This document shows, in pieces, positions 17,442 through 26,100 of a stretch of DNA of 40,402 nucleotides. The stretch is from Bacteroidota bacterium (lineage in GTDB: Bacteria > Bacteroidota > Bacteroidia > Flavobacteriales > Flavobacteriaceae): the NCBI GenBank assembly GCA_027621505.1, contig JAQCBK010000011.1, positions 1-40,402 of the forward strand. The letters are read 5' to 3'. Under the pieces are notes generated by a model, which did no database searches, was not told where the DNA came from, and was given only the letters and a program-made list of their open reading frames with translations. Made by a program: the position numbers and the translations under genes. Position 1 is the stretch's first letter, and each line of letters starts with the position of its first letter.

Positions 17442-18095
17442 TTAATCCTTATTGTATTTTTTCCATGCGCGTCGGTACTCGGCCAAAATTACCTTGATAT
17501 CATCAACCATTTTATTATTGATCTCTGCCACAGACTGTGCGTTAAACCCATAAAGAGTGCCAACATCTTCGTCATCATCTCTTCCTCTTAGATTGCGTTC
17601 TTTATCAATTATGAACACGTAAGGAAGACTTTTATTGTTGGTCAAAGTTAGTGGGGTTTTTAGGCTTTGATATAAGTGGTCTATTTGATCGTCCGATCCA
17701 AAAATAAAGTTCCATTTTACCAAGTCTGTACCCACACCCGTTTTCAACTCGCTTTTGAGTGTTTCGACTTGTTCTTGTTGTCCCTCTCGAAGTACCATCA
17801 CAAACTGAAAATCATTGAACTGATAGAAGCGTTTGTAAATTTTTTGATTCAGGTTCAGCGCATCTCCTTTTTTATTGGCCAAATCGTCTCCCCAAAAACC
17901 GATGACCGTTATACGATCTTGCAATTGAACAGGGTTTCCAGAGAGTGTATTCCAGTCTTTAAGCTCATCTATTTGCTCAGTCAATACTGGAAGTAGAGCA
18001 AAATTATTTTTACCCGAGGCAAAAAATAAATAGATGACAATTGGGAAAATAAAGAGAATGGTCAGGACAAAATATTTTTTAAAAGACTTGCTCAT
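17442..18095 (-). CDS. Membrane-anchored thioredoxin-like protein without Cys
   Basis: 217 residues with a single N-terminal membrane helix (about 8-26) and a soluble, probably periplasmic domain. The order of strands (DRITVIGFWGDD, FQFVMVLREGQ, WNFIFGSDD, SLPYVFIIDKERNLRGR) resembles the SCO/thioredoxin fold, including the strand before the cis-Pro position and the IDKxxxLRG turn found in SCO proteins. No cysteine is present anywhere, so it cannot be a redox enzyme or a Cys-based copper carrier. Sandwiched between subunit IV and SCO, it may be a degenerate SCO partner. Function unknown; fold assignment is inference. Confidence 0.7.
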   Translation of the reverse strand: MSKSFKKYFVLTILFIFPIVIYLFFASGKNNFALLPVLTEQIDELKDWNTLSGNPVQLQDRITVIGFWGDDLANKKGDALNLNQKIYKRFYQFNDFQFVMVLREGQQEQVETLKSELKTGVGTDLVKWNFIFGSDDQIDHLYQSLKTPLTLTNNKSLPYVFIIDKERNLRGRDDDEDVGTLYGFNAQSVAEINNKMVDDIKVILAEYRRAWKKYNKD

Positions 18096-18117
18096 AAAAT
18101 AAATTGTCCAAAGGGAT

Positions 18118-18501
18118 TTAGAAATTCCAGCTTACGAAACCATTGGTCATCACATCAAAAATGTAATCCGCTTCCAACACCAGGATAAAAATCAGGTAGG
18201 GAATCAATATGATTAACGGAAGTACTATGGCTCCTTTGAGGCTGCCTCTTTCGTCTCTAATATGCATAAAATCCCATGCGATATAATAGGCCTTGACCAA
18301 GGTCAAGATGATGAAAATCCAATTCAACAATTTCATACTGAGGAAGTAATTCATCAAAATATCGGGTTTAAGAATCCCCAAAACAACTTCTACGGTAGTA
18401 ACAATTGATAAAAAAATGAGTACACCCCAGATTTTTTGAACGTTTGATTTGAATTTTAACAGTCCTCTAAAAATTGCTAGTTTGTGCGTTACTTCAGCCA
18501 T
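18118..18501 (-). CDS. Cytochrome c oxidase subunit IV (CtaF-like)
   Basis: 127 residues with three hydrophobic helices (about 25-45, 57-75, 90-112) and the conserved KAYYIAWDFMHI stretch of prokaryotic small subunit IV (COX4_pro). It is a non-catalytic inner-membrane subunit that stabilises the oxidase. It begins 17 bases after the stop of the larger subunit III gene and belongs to the ctaB-led operon. Confidence 0.88.
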   Translation of the reverse strand: MAEVTHKLAIFRGLLKFKSNVQKIWGVLIFLSIVTTVEVVLGILKPDILMNYFLSMKLLNWIFIILTLVKAYYIAWDFMHIRDERGSLKGAIVLPLIILIPYLIFILVLEADYIFDVMTNGFVSWNF

Positions 18502-18518
18502 TGGTTAATTTTATATGG

Positions 18519-19493
18519 TTAAACGAGATAGAAAAATGTAAATACAAATACCCAGACCAGATCGACAAAATGCCAATAAAGTCCAACTTTCTCTACCATT
18601 TCGTAGTGTCCTCTTTTCTCATAGGTTCCGATTATCACATTAAAAAAAATGATCAGGTTGATCACCACGCCAGAAAAAACGTGGAAGCCGTGGAATCCCG
18701 TAATAAAGAAGAAAAAATCTGCAAACAATCTGTTCCCGTATTCATTGTGAATGAGATTGGCTCCTTCAACGACAGCCACAGCGTTTTCGATTTTATCCAG
18801 AGAGTCGTCCCTCGATAAAACGATCTTCCGTCCACTCTGATCAAGTTTTTCACTACGTATAACTAGGTTGTCATTGGACTCAAATCCTTCGACTACCTCT
18901 GCTAGAGAATAGCTGGGCAGGCTTCCCTCGCTTTGATACCATACTCCATTACTACTTTTGTGTGCGCTGCGTTCGGTTGGGATTGAAACTGCAAAATCTC
19001 CAATAGCAACGCGCTTTCCGGTTTCGGCATTAACAAACTGTAAAATTTGACCACCTTTGGTTTCTAAAGCACCGTATTCTCCCTTGATAAAGTTTTTCCA
19101 TTCCCATGCTTGTGAGCCAACGAAAACTGCGCCACCAATAATGGTCAATAGCATGTAAAAAGTAACTTTGGCCTTATTCATGTGGTGTCCTGCATCTACC
19201 GCCAAAACCATGGTTACAGAAGAAAAAATCAAAATAAAAGTCATAAGCGCCACATAATACATGGGTGCGTCTACGCCGTGCAAAAAGGGAAAGTGGGTAA
19301 AAACCTCATCGGCAATGGGCCAAGAATCAATATTCTTAAAACGTGAAAATCCATAGGAGACCAAAAATCCCGAGAAGGTAAGGGCATCGGAAACGATAAA
19401 AAACCACATCATCAGCTTTCCATAGCTGGCATTGAGTGGCCGCTGACCTCCAGACCATAGTTTGGCCTCTTTTTCGACTGCTGTTAGTTCCAT
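18519..19493 (-). CDS. Cytochrome c oxidase subunit III with internal insert
   Basis: 324 residues, about 100 longer than a compact bacterial subunit III. Residues 1-135 hold the first helices (LMMWFFIVSDALTF, YVALMTFILIFSS, FYMLLTIIGGAVF) and SQAWEW; residues about 255-324 hold FFFFITGFHGFHVFSG and YWHFVDLVWVFVF, the family hallmarks. Between them, at about 145-245, is a hydrophilic insert with no membrane segment, of unknown role. The same type of insert is, to my memory, shared by flavobacterial homologs. Inner-membrane subunit that protects the proton-pumping core. Confidence 0.93.
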   Translation of the reverse strand: MELTAVEKEAKLWSGGQRPLNASYGKLMMWFFIVSDALTFSGFLVSYGFSRFKNIDSWPIADEVFTHFPFLHGVDAPMYYVALMTFILIFSSVTMVLAVDAGHHMNKAKVTFYMLLTIIGGAVFVGSQAWEWKNFIKGEYGALETKGGQILQFVNAETGKRVAIGDFAVSIPTERSAHKSSNGVWYQSEGSLPSYSLAEVVEGFESNDNLVIRSEKLDQSGRKIVLSRDDSLDKIENAVAVVEGANLIHNEYGNRLFADFFFFITGFHGFHVFSGVVINLIIFFNVIIGTYEKRGHYEMVEKVGLYWHFVDLVWVFVFTFFYLV

Positions 19494-19532
19494 AAAGTCA
19501 AATTCAATTTAGTTATCACAAATTTATATATT

Positions 19533-20105
19533 TTACCTGTACAGCAGAATAAATAGATACAAATAAATCCACAAGACATCCAGAAAATGCCAGAATAAAT
19601 GGGCGAGTTCAAATCCCAAAGTATTGGACTTGCTGTAACTGCCTTTGGACAGCCGAAAATACACCACTGACAGGACGATCAAACCCGCAAATAAATGAGC
19701 CAAATGAAGCAAGACCAAAACATAGAGAAAGGAAGTGGTGATGGAACTTTCAGCTCCTGTAAAATAATACCCCTGAGCGATAATGTCTCCAAATCCCTTA
19801 AATTGAAAATAAACAAATAGTATTGCCAAAAGGAAAGTGGTCATGACCCGTATTTTGGCTTGTTTGTAATTTTCTTGGAGCAATGATCTTTTGGCTAAGA
19901 AAAAACTTACACTGCTAAGTAGGATTATCAGGGTACTCAGTGCGAAAGCAGTTGGCATTTCAAATTGAGACAACCAATCGGCTCGAGTACTGCTCACCAC
20001 ATAAGCGCTGGTAAGCCCAGCAAAGGTCATGGCCATGCTGATCATTCCCACCCAAAGCATCATTTTTTTGGCCTTTTGTTGTTTGATTTCTAACTCATCC
20101 ATCAT
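19533..20105 (-). CDS. Cytochrome c oxidase subunit III-type protein, compact
   Basis: 190 residues from the ATG at 20105, which overlaps the ctaB stop (ATGATGG); ATG at 20102 is equally possible. The frame stays open upstream inside ctaB, but that extension has no homology and would overlap by over 200 bases. Five helices are visible; MMLWVGMISMAMTFAGL, LVLLHLAHLFAGL and the end FELAHLFWHFLDVLWIYLYLF match subunit III. Two subunit III-like genes in a row are usual for this oxidase operon in Bacteroidota; one may be a partner subunit without separate activity. Confidence 0.92.
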   Translation of the reverse strand: MMDELEIKQQKAKKMMLWVGMISMAMTFAGLTSAYVVSSTRADWLSQFEMPTAFALSTLIILLSSVSFFLAKRSLLQENYKQAKIRVMTTFLLAILFVYFQFKGFGDIIAQGYYFTGAESSITTSFLYVLVLLHLAHLFAGLIVLSVVYFRLSKGSYSKSNTLGFELAHLFWHFLDVLWIYLYLFILLYR

Positions 20106-21013
20106 TGTATCCACTTGTCTAAAACGTATATTATTTGCAGCAAGCTGATGTATGCAATACTTGCATACATTAATTTTCTTGCGGCTTCTTTTGTTTTTTG
20201 CTGCATCAATTTCAAGGTGTGATATAGGAAATAAATTCCAATCAAAATCAAAGAGACGACCCCGCCCAACGAAAGGCTCAATTGTCCGCCATACTGGGTG
20301 AAGGGTATGAGGGAAATGACAATGGTCCACAGGGTGTAAAAGACAATCTGAAACGCTGTGGCCCGATCCGGGGATCCTGTGGGTAGCATTTTAAAACCCG
20401 CCTTTTTGTAGTCCTCATCCATCATCCAACCTATGGCCCAGAAATGGGGAAACTGCCAAAAAAATTGAATCATAAACAGTATTCCTGGTTCTATCCCAAA
20501 ACTGCCTGTGGCTGCTACCCATCCCAACATAAAAGGAATGGCTCCAGGAAAAGCACCGACGAAAACCGAAAGAGGTGTAACCGTTTTTAATGGGGTGTAA
20601 ATACAGGTATAAATAAAAATAGAGAGCGCCCCAAAAAGCGCTGTCTTAAAGTTGATATTATTGAGGATATATACCCCCAAAAGGGTTAACAGGCTGGCAA
20701 AGAGCAAGGCTGTAACAGGATTCATACGGCCTGCCGGTAAAGGACGGTTTTTGGTACGATCCATTAAAGCATCTTTGTCCTTTTCAATCCACTGATTAAA
20801 AGCATTGGAAGCCCCTACCATGGCAAAGCCACCAAGAAACAGCGCCAATAGAACGGATGGGTTGATTGTATCCGCAGCGAGCAAATAGCCAGCCAGCGAA
20901 GAAAAAACCACACTGATGGCCAAACGAAACTTGGTGAGTTGAAGGACATCACTCAAAAAAGCGATCAGGTTGAAGGGAGTTACAGGCAAACTATCGGAAT
21001 GGGTCTTCATCAT
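20102..21013 (-). CDS. ctaB: Protoheme IX farnesyltransferase (heme O synthase)
   Basis: Transfers a farnesyl group to heme b, giving heme o, the precursor of heme a for the oxidase. About 303 residues with eight or nine membrane helices. The UbiA-family Asp-rich site NQWIEKDKDALMDRTKNRPLP and the second segment in the YKKAGFKMLP region are present. ATG at 21013 or 21010 is preferred over a TTG at 21016. It heads the operon running through subunits III, III, IV, the SCO group and DUF420, and has a well-formed promoter upstream. Confidence 0.95.
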   Translation of the reverse strand: MMKTHSDSLPVTPFNLIAFLSDVLQLTKFRLAISVVFSSLAGYLLAADTINPSVLLALFLGGFAMVGASNAFNQWIEKDKDALMDRTKNRPLPAGRMNPVTALLFASLLTLLGVYILNNINFKTALFGALSIFIYTCIYTPLKTVTPLSVFVGAFPGAIPFMLGWVAATGSFGIEPGILFMIQFFWQFPHFWAIGWMMDEDYKKAGFKMLPTGSPDRATAFQIVFYTLWTIVISLIPFTQYGGQLSLSLGGVVSLILIGIYFLYHTLKLMQQKTKEAARKLMYASIAYISLLQIIYVLDKWIQ

Positions 21014-21027
21014 CAATTTTCCACTTG

Positions 21028-21058
21028 CAAAGATAGGCTACAAATCAACCCTGTGCAA
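21028..21058 (-). promoter_or_regulatory. Promoter of the ctaB - oxidase operon
   Basis: On the minus strand TTG (21058-21056) is followed after 20 bases by TATCTTTG (21035-21028), matching both parts of the Bacteroidota promoter. The predicted transcript starts a few bases before the ctaB ATG, so its leader would be very short. Confidence 0.6.
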
Positions 21059-21093
21059 GCCTCCAACATCATTTTGAAAATCCTTCCCTCAAC

Positions 21094-21803
21094 TTATTGA
21101 AGCTTAAAGGTGATAGGAATGGAGTAAGGCACCCTTACCGCCTTTCCTCGCTGTTTCCCTGGGGTCATCTGAGGAAGCTTTTCGATGATACGCAGGGCCT
21201 CCTTTTCCAAATTTTTATCGGGTCCACGCGGTTGCACCCCTACCACATTCCCGTCTTTATCGATAATAAAACTCACATAAACCCTCCCCTGGATTCCCAT
21301 TTCTTGGGCGATTTCAGGATATCTAAAGTTTTTGACAATGTGCTTGTGGATTTTTTCCTCAAAACATTTCCGTTGCATTTTTTTGGATACCTTTTCACAG
21401 CCGGGAAAAATGGGAATGTCCTCGATGATAGCAAAAGGAACCACAACATCTTCTTCTTCTTCCTCCACTACTATCTCTTCGATTTCAACGATTTCCTCCT
21501 GATCGGTCTCGGTGGATTCGATCACCGTTTCCTCCACTTCTTCCTCATCTTCTACTACTTCTATTACTTGAGGGGCCGCCGGGGGCGGTGGAGGTGGCGG
21601 GGGGGTGTAATCTTCATTTCCGTGATGGGGATATCTTCCTGATCCTCTTTCATCACATTGAGAAGATCCAATTCAATATCGCGTTCGTAGGTTTTTAATT
21701 CGATGGCTCTCCAAGTGAAAAAAAGAACCAGTATCAGCCCTATTAGAAAATAAGTCGTTCTGTTTCGATTTAAATCGGCTTTTGGATTTTTTTTAGGTAA
21801 CAT
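21094..21803 (-). pseudogene. TonB energy transducer, frameshifted copy
   Basis: TonB-type protein split by a frameshift. The first part (21803 to about 21605) gives an N-terminal membrane helix (NRTTYFLIGLILVLFFTWRAI) and then leaves frame in the proline stretch, ending at a stop near 21564. The second frame carries the acidic linker and the C-terminal TonB domain (FRYPEIAQEMGIQGRVYVSF, ending IPITFKLQ) to 21094. Adding one C to the seven-C tract on the coding strand (21599-21605) joins them into 236 residues, exactly the length of the neighbouring paralog. Either a real lesion, a slippage-controlled switch, or a sequencing error in a homopolymer. Confidence 0.9.
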
Positions 21804-21837
21804 AATTTCATGGTTTTTGGGACTGATATATGATGAT

Positions 21838-21870
21838 CAAAAATTAGACCATACCACCATGAAAAACAAA
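21838..21870 (-). promoter_or_regulatory. Possible promoter of the frameshifted tonB
   Basis: On the minus strand TTTG (21870-21867) is followed after 20 bases by TAATTTTTG (21846-21838), close to TAnnTTTG with one extra T. It lies between the terminator of the upstream tonB and this gene. Its -33 part overlaps the T-tail of that terminator. Confidence 0.4.
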
Positions 21871-21901
21871 AAAAGTCTTAGAACTAGAGTGCTAAGACTT
21901 T
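21862..21901 (-). terminator. Rho-independent terminator after intact tonB
   Basis: Minus-strand hairpin with a ten-base stem (AAAGTCTTAG / CTAAGACTTT, left arm 21901-21892, right arm 21881-21872, ten-base loop) followed by TTTTTGTTTTTC. It lies 20 bases after the stop of the intact tonB, so that gene is probably transcribed separately from the broken one. Confidence 0.8.
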
Positions 21902-21920
21902 CATTGAATTGGAATATTCT

Positions 21921-22631
21921 TTACTGCAATCTGAAAGTAATCGGAATACTAAAAGGAACCCTAACGGGTCTTCCTCTTTGTTTACCGGGGGTCATATTGG
22001 GTAGTTTTCCGATGATTCTTGCGGCTTCTTTCTCTAAATTTTTGTCGGGTCCACGCATTCTGATGTTACCAATAGATCCGTCTTTTGCAATAACAAAATT
22101 GACATATACCCTTCCTTGAATACCCATTTCTTGGGCAATTTCAGGATATCGGAAATTCTTTCGAATGTGTTTGTTCATTTGTTCTTGGAAGCAGTCTCTC
22201 CTTTTAGATTTGGCCACACTTTCACAGCCAGGGAAGATGGGTACATCTTCAATTACTGCAAAAGGAACATCGACATCTTCAAAATCTTCTTCAATCTCAA
22301 CCTCCTCTACCTCAACGATTTCCTCTTGGTCGGTCTCTGTCGATTCAATGACAGTTTCTTCCACTTCTTCCTCGTCTTCAACGACTTCAATTACCTCAGG
22401 AGCCGGTGGAGGGGGTGGGGGGGGTGGCGGTACTTTAATTTGTTCTGTGATAGGAACTTCCTCATCGTCGTCGTCGTCTACGTTTAGAGCTTCGTATCCA
22501 TAACCACTCCTGTCATAGGTTTTCCATTCAATGGCTTGCCAAGAAATAAACAAAACAGAGCTCAAACCTATTATAAAGTAGAGACTACTGTTTTTGGATA
22601 AGTCGGCTTTTTCGTTTTTCTTAGGTTGCAT
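21921..22631 (-). CDS. TonB-family energy transducer, intact copy
   Basis: 236 residues: short cytoplasmic start, one membrane helix (about 17-33), a run of Asp (five in a row, coded by repeated GAC/GAT), nine consecutive prolines, a long Glu/Asp/Val linker (about 85-140), then the C-terminal TonB domain (PIFPGCESV, FRYPEIAQEMGIQGRVYV, ending IPITFRLQ). It transmits the proton-motive force from ExbBD to outer-membrane TonB-dependent receptors. exbB/exbD are not in the window. The proline codons contain a run of eight G on the plus strand (22417-22424), intact here. Followed by a terminator; upstream neighbour is gcvH. Confidence 0.94.
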   Translation of the reverse strand: MQPKKNEKADLSKNSSLYFIIGLSSVLFISWQAIEWKTYDRSGYGYEALNVDDDDDEEVPITEQIKVPPPPPPPPPAPEVIEVVEDEEEVEETVIESTETDQEEIVEVEEVEIEEDFEDVDVPFAVIEDVPIFPGCESVAKSKRRDCFQEQMNKHIRKNFRYPEIAQEMGIQGRVYVNFVIAKDGSIGNIRMRGPDKNLEKEAARIIGKLPNMTPGKQRGRPVRVPFSIPITFRLQ

Positions 22632-22702
22632 GAATTTAAAGTATTTAATATGCTAATCTATAAAAAAAACAAAAAAAACAATATCTTTTTTTTGGGTTTG
22701 TT

Positions 22703-23083
22703 TTATCCACTAATTAATTGCTTGTATTGATCTGCAGTCAAGAGTTGACTAACCTCTTCAGGGTCATCCATTTTAATTTTGATCATCCAACCCGAAGCAT
22801 AGGGTTCATCATTGACCGCCTCTGGTGTTTCATCCAATGAAGTGTTAACCTCCACCACCTCACCACTGAGTGGCATGAACAAGTCCGAAACGGTTTTTAC
22901 CGCTTCCACAGTACCAAAAACCTCCTCTGCACCTAAGGCATCTCCCTCGGTTTCAATTTCTACATATACAATGTCTCCCAATTCGCGTTGGGCAAAATCA
23001 GTAATGCCTACCGTGGCAATTTCGCCATCAATTTTGACCCATTCGTGGTCTTTGCTGTAGTAAAGGTCGGAGGGAATATTCAT
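22703..23083 (-). CDS. gcvH: Glycine cleavage system H protein
   Basis: 126 residues from the ATG at 23083, giving the normal MNIPSDLYYSKDHEW start. The lipoylated lysine is Lys63 in TVEAVKTVSDL. The H protein carries the aminomethyl arm between the P, T and L proteins of the glycine cleavage system in the cytoplasm. Its partners are not here. It sits 41 bases after sprA on the same strand, an association I recall from many flavobacterial genomes and unrelated to its biochemistry. Confidence 0.97.
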   Translation of the reverse strand: MNIPSDLYYSKDHEWVKIDGEIATVGITDFAQRELGDIVYVEIETEGDALGAEEVFGTVEAVKTVSDLFMPLSGEVVEVNTSLDETPEAVNDEPYASGWMIKIKMDDPEEVSQLLTADQYKQLISG

Positions 23084-23124
23084 TTTAAATTTAGTTTTTG
23101 ACAGCAAAGTAATACAATTCAGTA

Positions 23125-26100
23125 TTAGTTTCCAAAATTATACCGCAAGGTAAAACCTGACCGAATGGAAGTTTGAGGGAAAGCGGTTGATATTGCAAAT
23201 TCGGAGAAATTATGGTCGTAGAAAAACAAGCTCGTTAGATTTCTTGACAAGTTGTAACCCGCTGAAAATTTGATGGACATTAGGGTTTGCCCTGCAGTGA
23301 CTTGGTTGTTATCGTATTCCAGATTGCGCAATAGGGTTATGTTTTTTCGGTAAGAAAAATCTGCTTTAAGATTGAGATCGCCACTGAGAGTGATTCTTCT
23401 CCCACCAATGTTGGTGCGGATTCTCAAATCCTTTAATCGGTAGCCCAATCCGGCAACGTATTCATTCCCGTTCTGTTCTGTGAGCAGGCTGTTGTCCAAA
23501 CTCAGTGATAGACTTCTGTCCTTTCTCATCTCTGCTAGTATTTTGAGAGAATTTTTAAATTCAATATCCAATCGAATCAAGGGGTTGAATTGTTCTGCTA
23601 AATTGATATTCGAAAAGAATCTGGAAGTAAAGTAATTTCCTAATGGGTCTTTAAGCTGCGGATGTGCGGGGTCATAATCAAGATTGGTTTGATAGTTGGT
23701 GAGGGTGTAACTGGAACGGTAACCGTGGGTGATGGAAAGTCGGTTAAAAATTTTTGCCAAGGATTTAATTTTGGCAAGGCCTGTATACTTGAGGGTCCAA
23801 TTGGGTAATGGCGTACTTCGAATAGGGTCAAAAGAAATATTGTTGGGGTCTGTTCCGGAGTAAGCAGAAAGGAAAGCAGCAACCAAAACCGTTTGGTGGT
23901 TTTTGTTGTAGCCTTCGGGGAAACCGTTTTCATCACGATTGGCGAGGGAAGTTTCATTTTGGGCTGCCAAGCGGTTGGCGATGATCAAGCGGTTTTCTCT
24001 GAATTTTAGAAAGTTTTTATTAACAATGCCTGAACTTCCTGAAAAAGCGGTACGAATCAAGATGGTTGACATTCCAAAATTTCCGTATTCATTGGTGTTA
24101 AGGGCAATATAATCTTGATTTTCTACACGATAATTTTCGGATAAGTTGTTGGAATAATCTCTTTCTGCATTCAAATCTATGGTCAGATCCTTAAGGGGGA
24201 TGATCTGTGCTGATACGTTGAGTTTGTTGGTATGGATTTGAACAAAAGGTTCATTGAAGTTGGGGAAGTTGGTCAACCATCCTCTTTTGGCGATTTCGTA
24301 GCGTATATCGGCTTGGCTCCCGAAGGTAAACCCAAAGGAGGGGTCAAGGGTACCCATAAAACCTACTTTGGGCAAATAGCCGGGAATGACTTTTCCATTG
24401 TTTTCGGAGTAGTTGAATTGAACTCTTTTAATGGAAGAAAGTAAATCCACAAAATAGGTTGCCCCTTTTTTCAAGGCGTTGTTTTTAGACTTGTTATCTT
24501 CTTGTTCCACCTGTGGATTATTGGCTGTCGCTCGAGCAAAGGGCTGATCAAAAGGAGACTTTTTGGCTTTTAGTCCCAGTATGGTGTAGAGCTTATCAAA
24601 TGAGATAGACCCCGTTAGGGTTTTGGTGTTTGCATTTTGTACGGTATTGACTTGACCCAACATCTGCCCGTCCTCACTGGTAACGGTTGCCATGGCATTG
24701 GAGCCTCGCTGCCAACTGAAATCGCCCGTATAGTTGTAATTGGCATCTATAAAATTCAAAAATGGAATCAATCGCAATGGAATTTTATAGTTTAGGGACA
24801 ATGACTGAAAATGTCTATCGGTTTGTCCAGTATCCCATATTCCATCCCAAATGTCTAAGCTTTTGTTGACCCTTCCCAAGGGATTGTTAGCATCCTTCTC
24901 AAAGAAATTTCTTACAATATTATTATTGGATGCGGTAAAATTAAATCTTAATGAACGGGTCAAGTTGTGGCTTATGGAATAAGACCAATCAAAAAGGTAA
25001 TTTCTAAGTTGTAAGTCCGGCAATGGGATTTGTTGGGCTGCATTAATGCCCTCCATATAAACCTGACGGAAACGCTGACTGCTAAAATCACGGTTGATTC
25101 TGGAGGTAATTTCCAAATTATTGGGGATCAGATTAAAATTCAATTCCTTGAGCCATTGCCAGTACCGCTTTCGATTGAGTATTTCTAACTTTTTAAAAGG
25201 ATTGATTTCTAGTGGTTTGAAACTATGACCGTAGTTGGCTCCCAATTGAAGGTTTTTATCTGTTTGATTTTCAATTTCATAGTCATAATGATACAATTCA
25301 TTGTAGGCATAAGAAAAATCAAAATTTTCGGGACTGTAAAATCGGGTGGGGTGATTTCCAGTTTTATTTTTTCGCACCCCAATCAAGCTGATGCTTTTTC
25401 TTTGGGTGTAGTCAATGGCTTGATTATTAATGGAGTCCCTTTGTGTATTCCTTTGGGAAGCGTCCAGGCGATCTTTCAAGAGAATGTCTTGATAAAAAGG
25501 ATCGTACTCAGGTGTAATAAAGGTTTCTCCAATATTGAGGTTTAGTGGAATTTGCAAACCCCATTGATTGGGAAGAAGCTGACCCAAATTGATATTGGTT
25601 ACCACATCGTACTGTTTCATTTCTTCACGATTGCTTTGATTGGGGGTCTGATCAATAGAACCAAAACCGATAGTGGACATACGGGCAGTAGCAGCTAGGT
25701 TTGCCAAGTCAGCAAAATTGGCATCCATAGCACCAACAGCTGCCCATCCCCCTTTGGAGTCAATCCCGGCAATCCGTAATTCATTGAACCAAACCTCCCC
25801 ACACAAGTCATCTCCCAACTTTTGAGACGGATTTTTGACCCCTATCATCAATGTCTTGATGGATCCAAGAGAGGGATTTCCCTTTACAGCAAATTTATAT
25901 TTCTTAAAGCCGGGTAAAGCACTGATGGGTGAAAATTCACTGACCGGATTCATCTCCTCGTCAAAATACGCAACCCTACCGATATTGGAATTGTTGATGG
26001 CTGCGGCCTTTAATTTTGCTAGTAACTTAATCGGTACTTCCAATGCATTGGATTCGGGTTGCCAAACCTCATCAGCAGTAAATCTGTTACTGGAGGCCTC

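Noticed and set aside
19533-20330. Longer version of the compact subunit III gene starting inside ctaB
   Set aside because: The extra N-terminal 75 residues overlap ctaB in another frame and have no homology; the ATG at 20105 gives the family's normal start.
22165-22503. Long Ser/Thr-rich open frame on the plus strand opposite the intact tonB
   Set aside because: It mirrors the acidic and proline-rich codons of tonB; low-complexity reverse frame, no start context or known domain.
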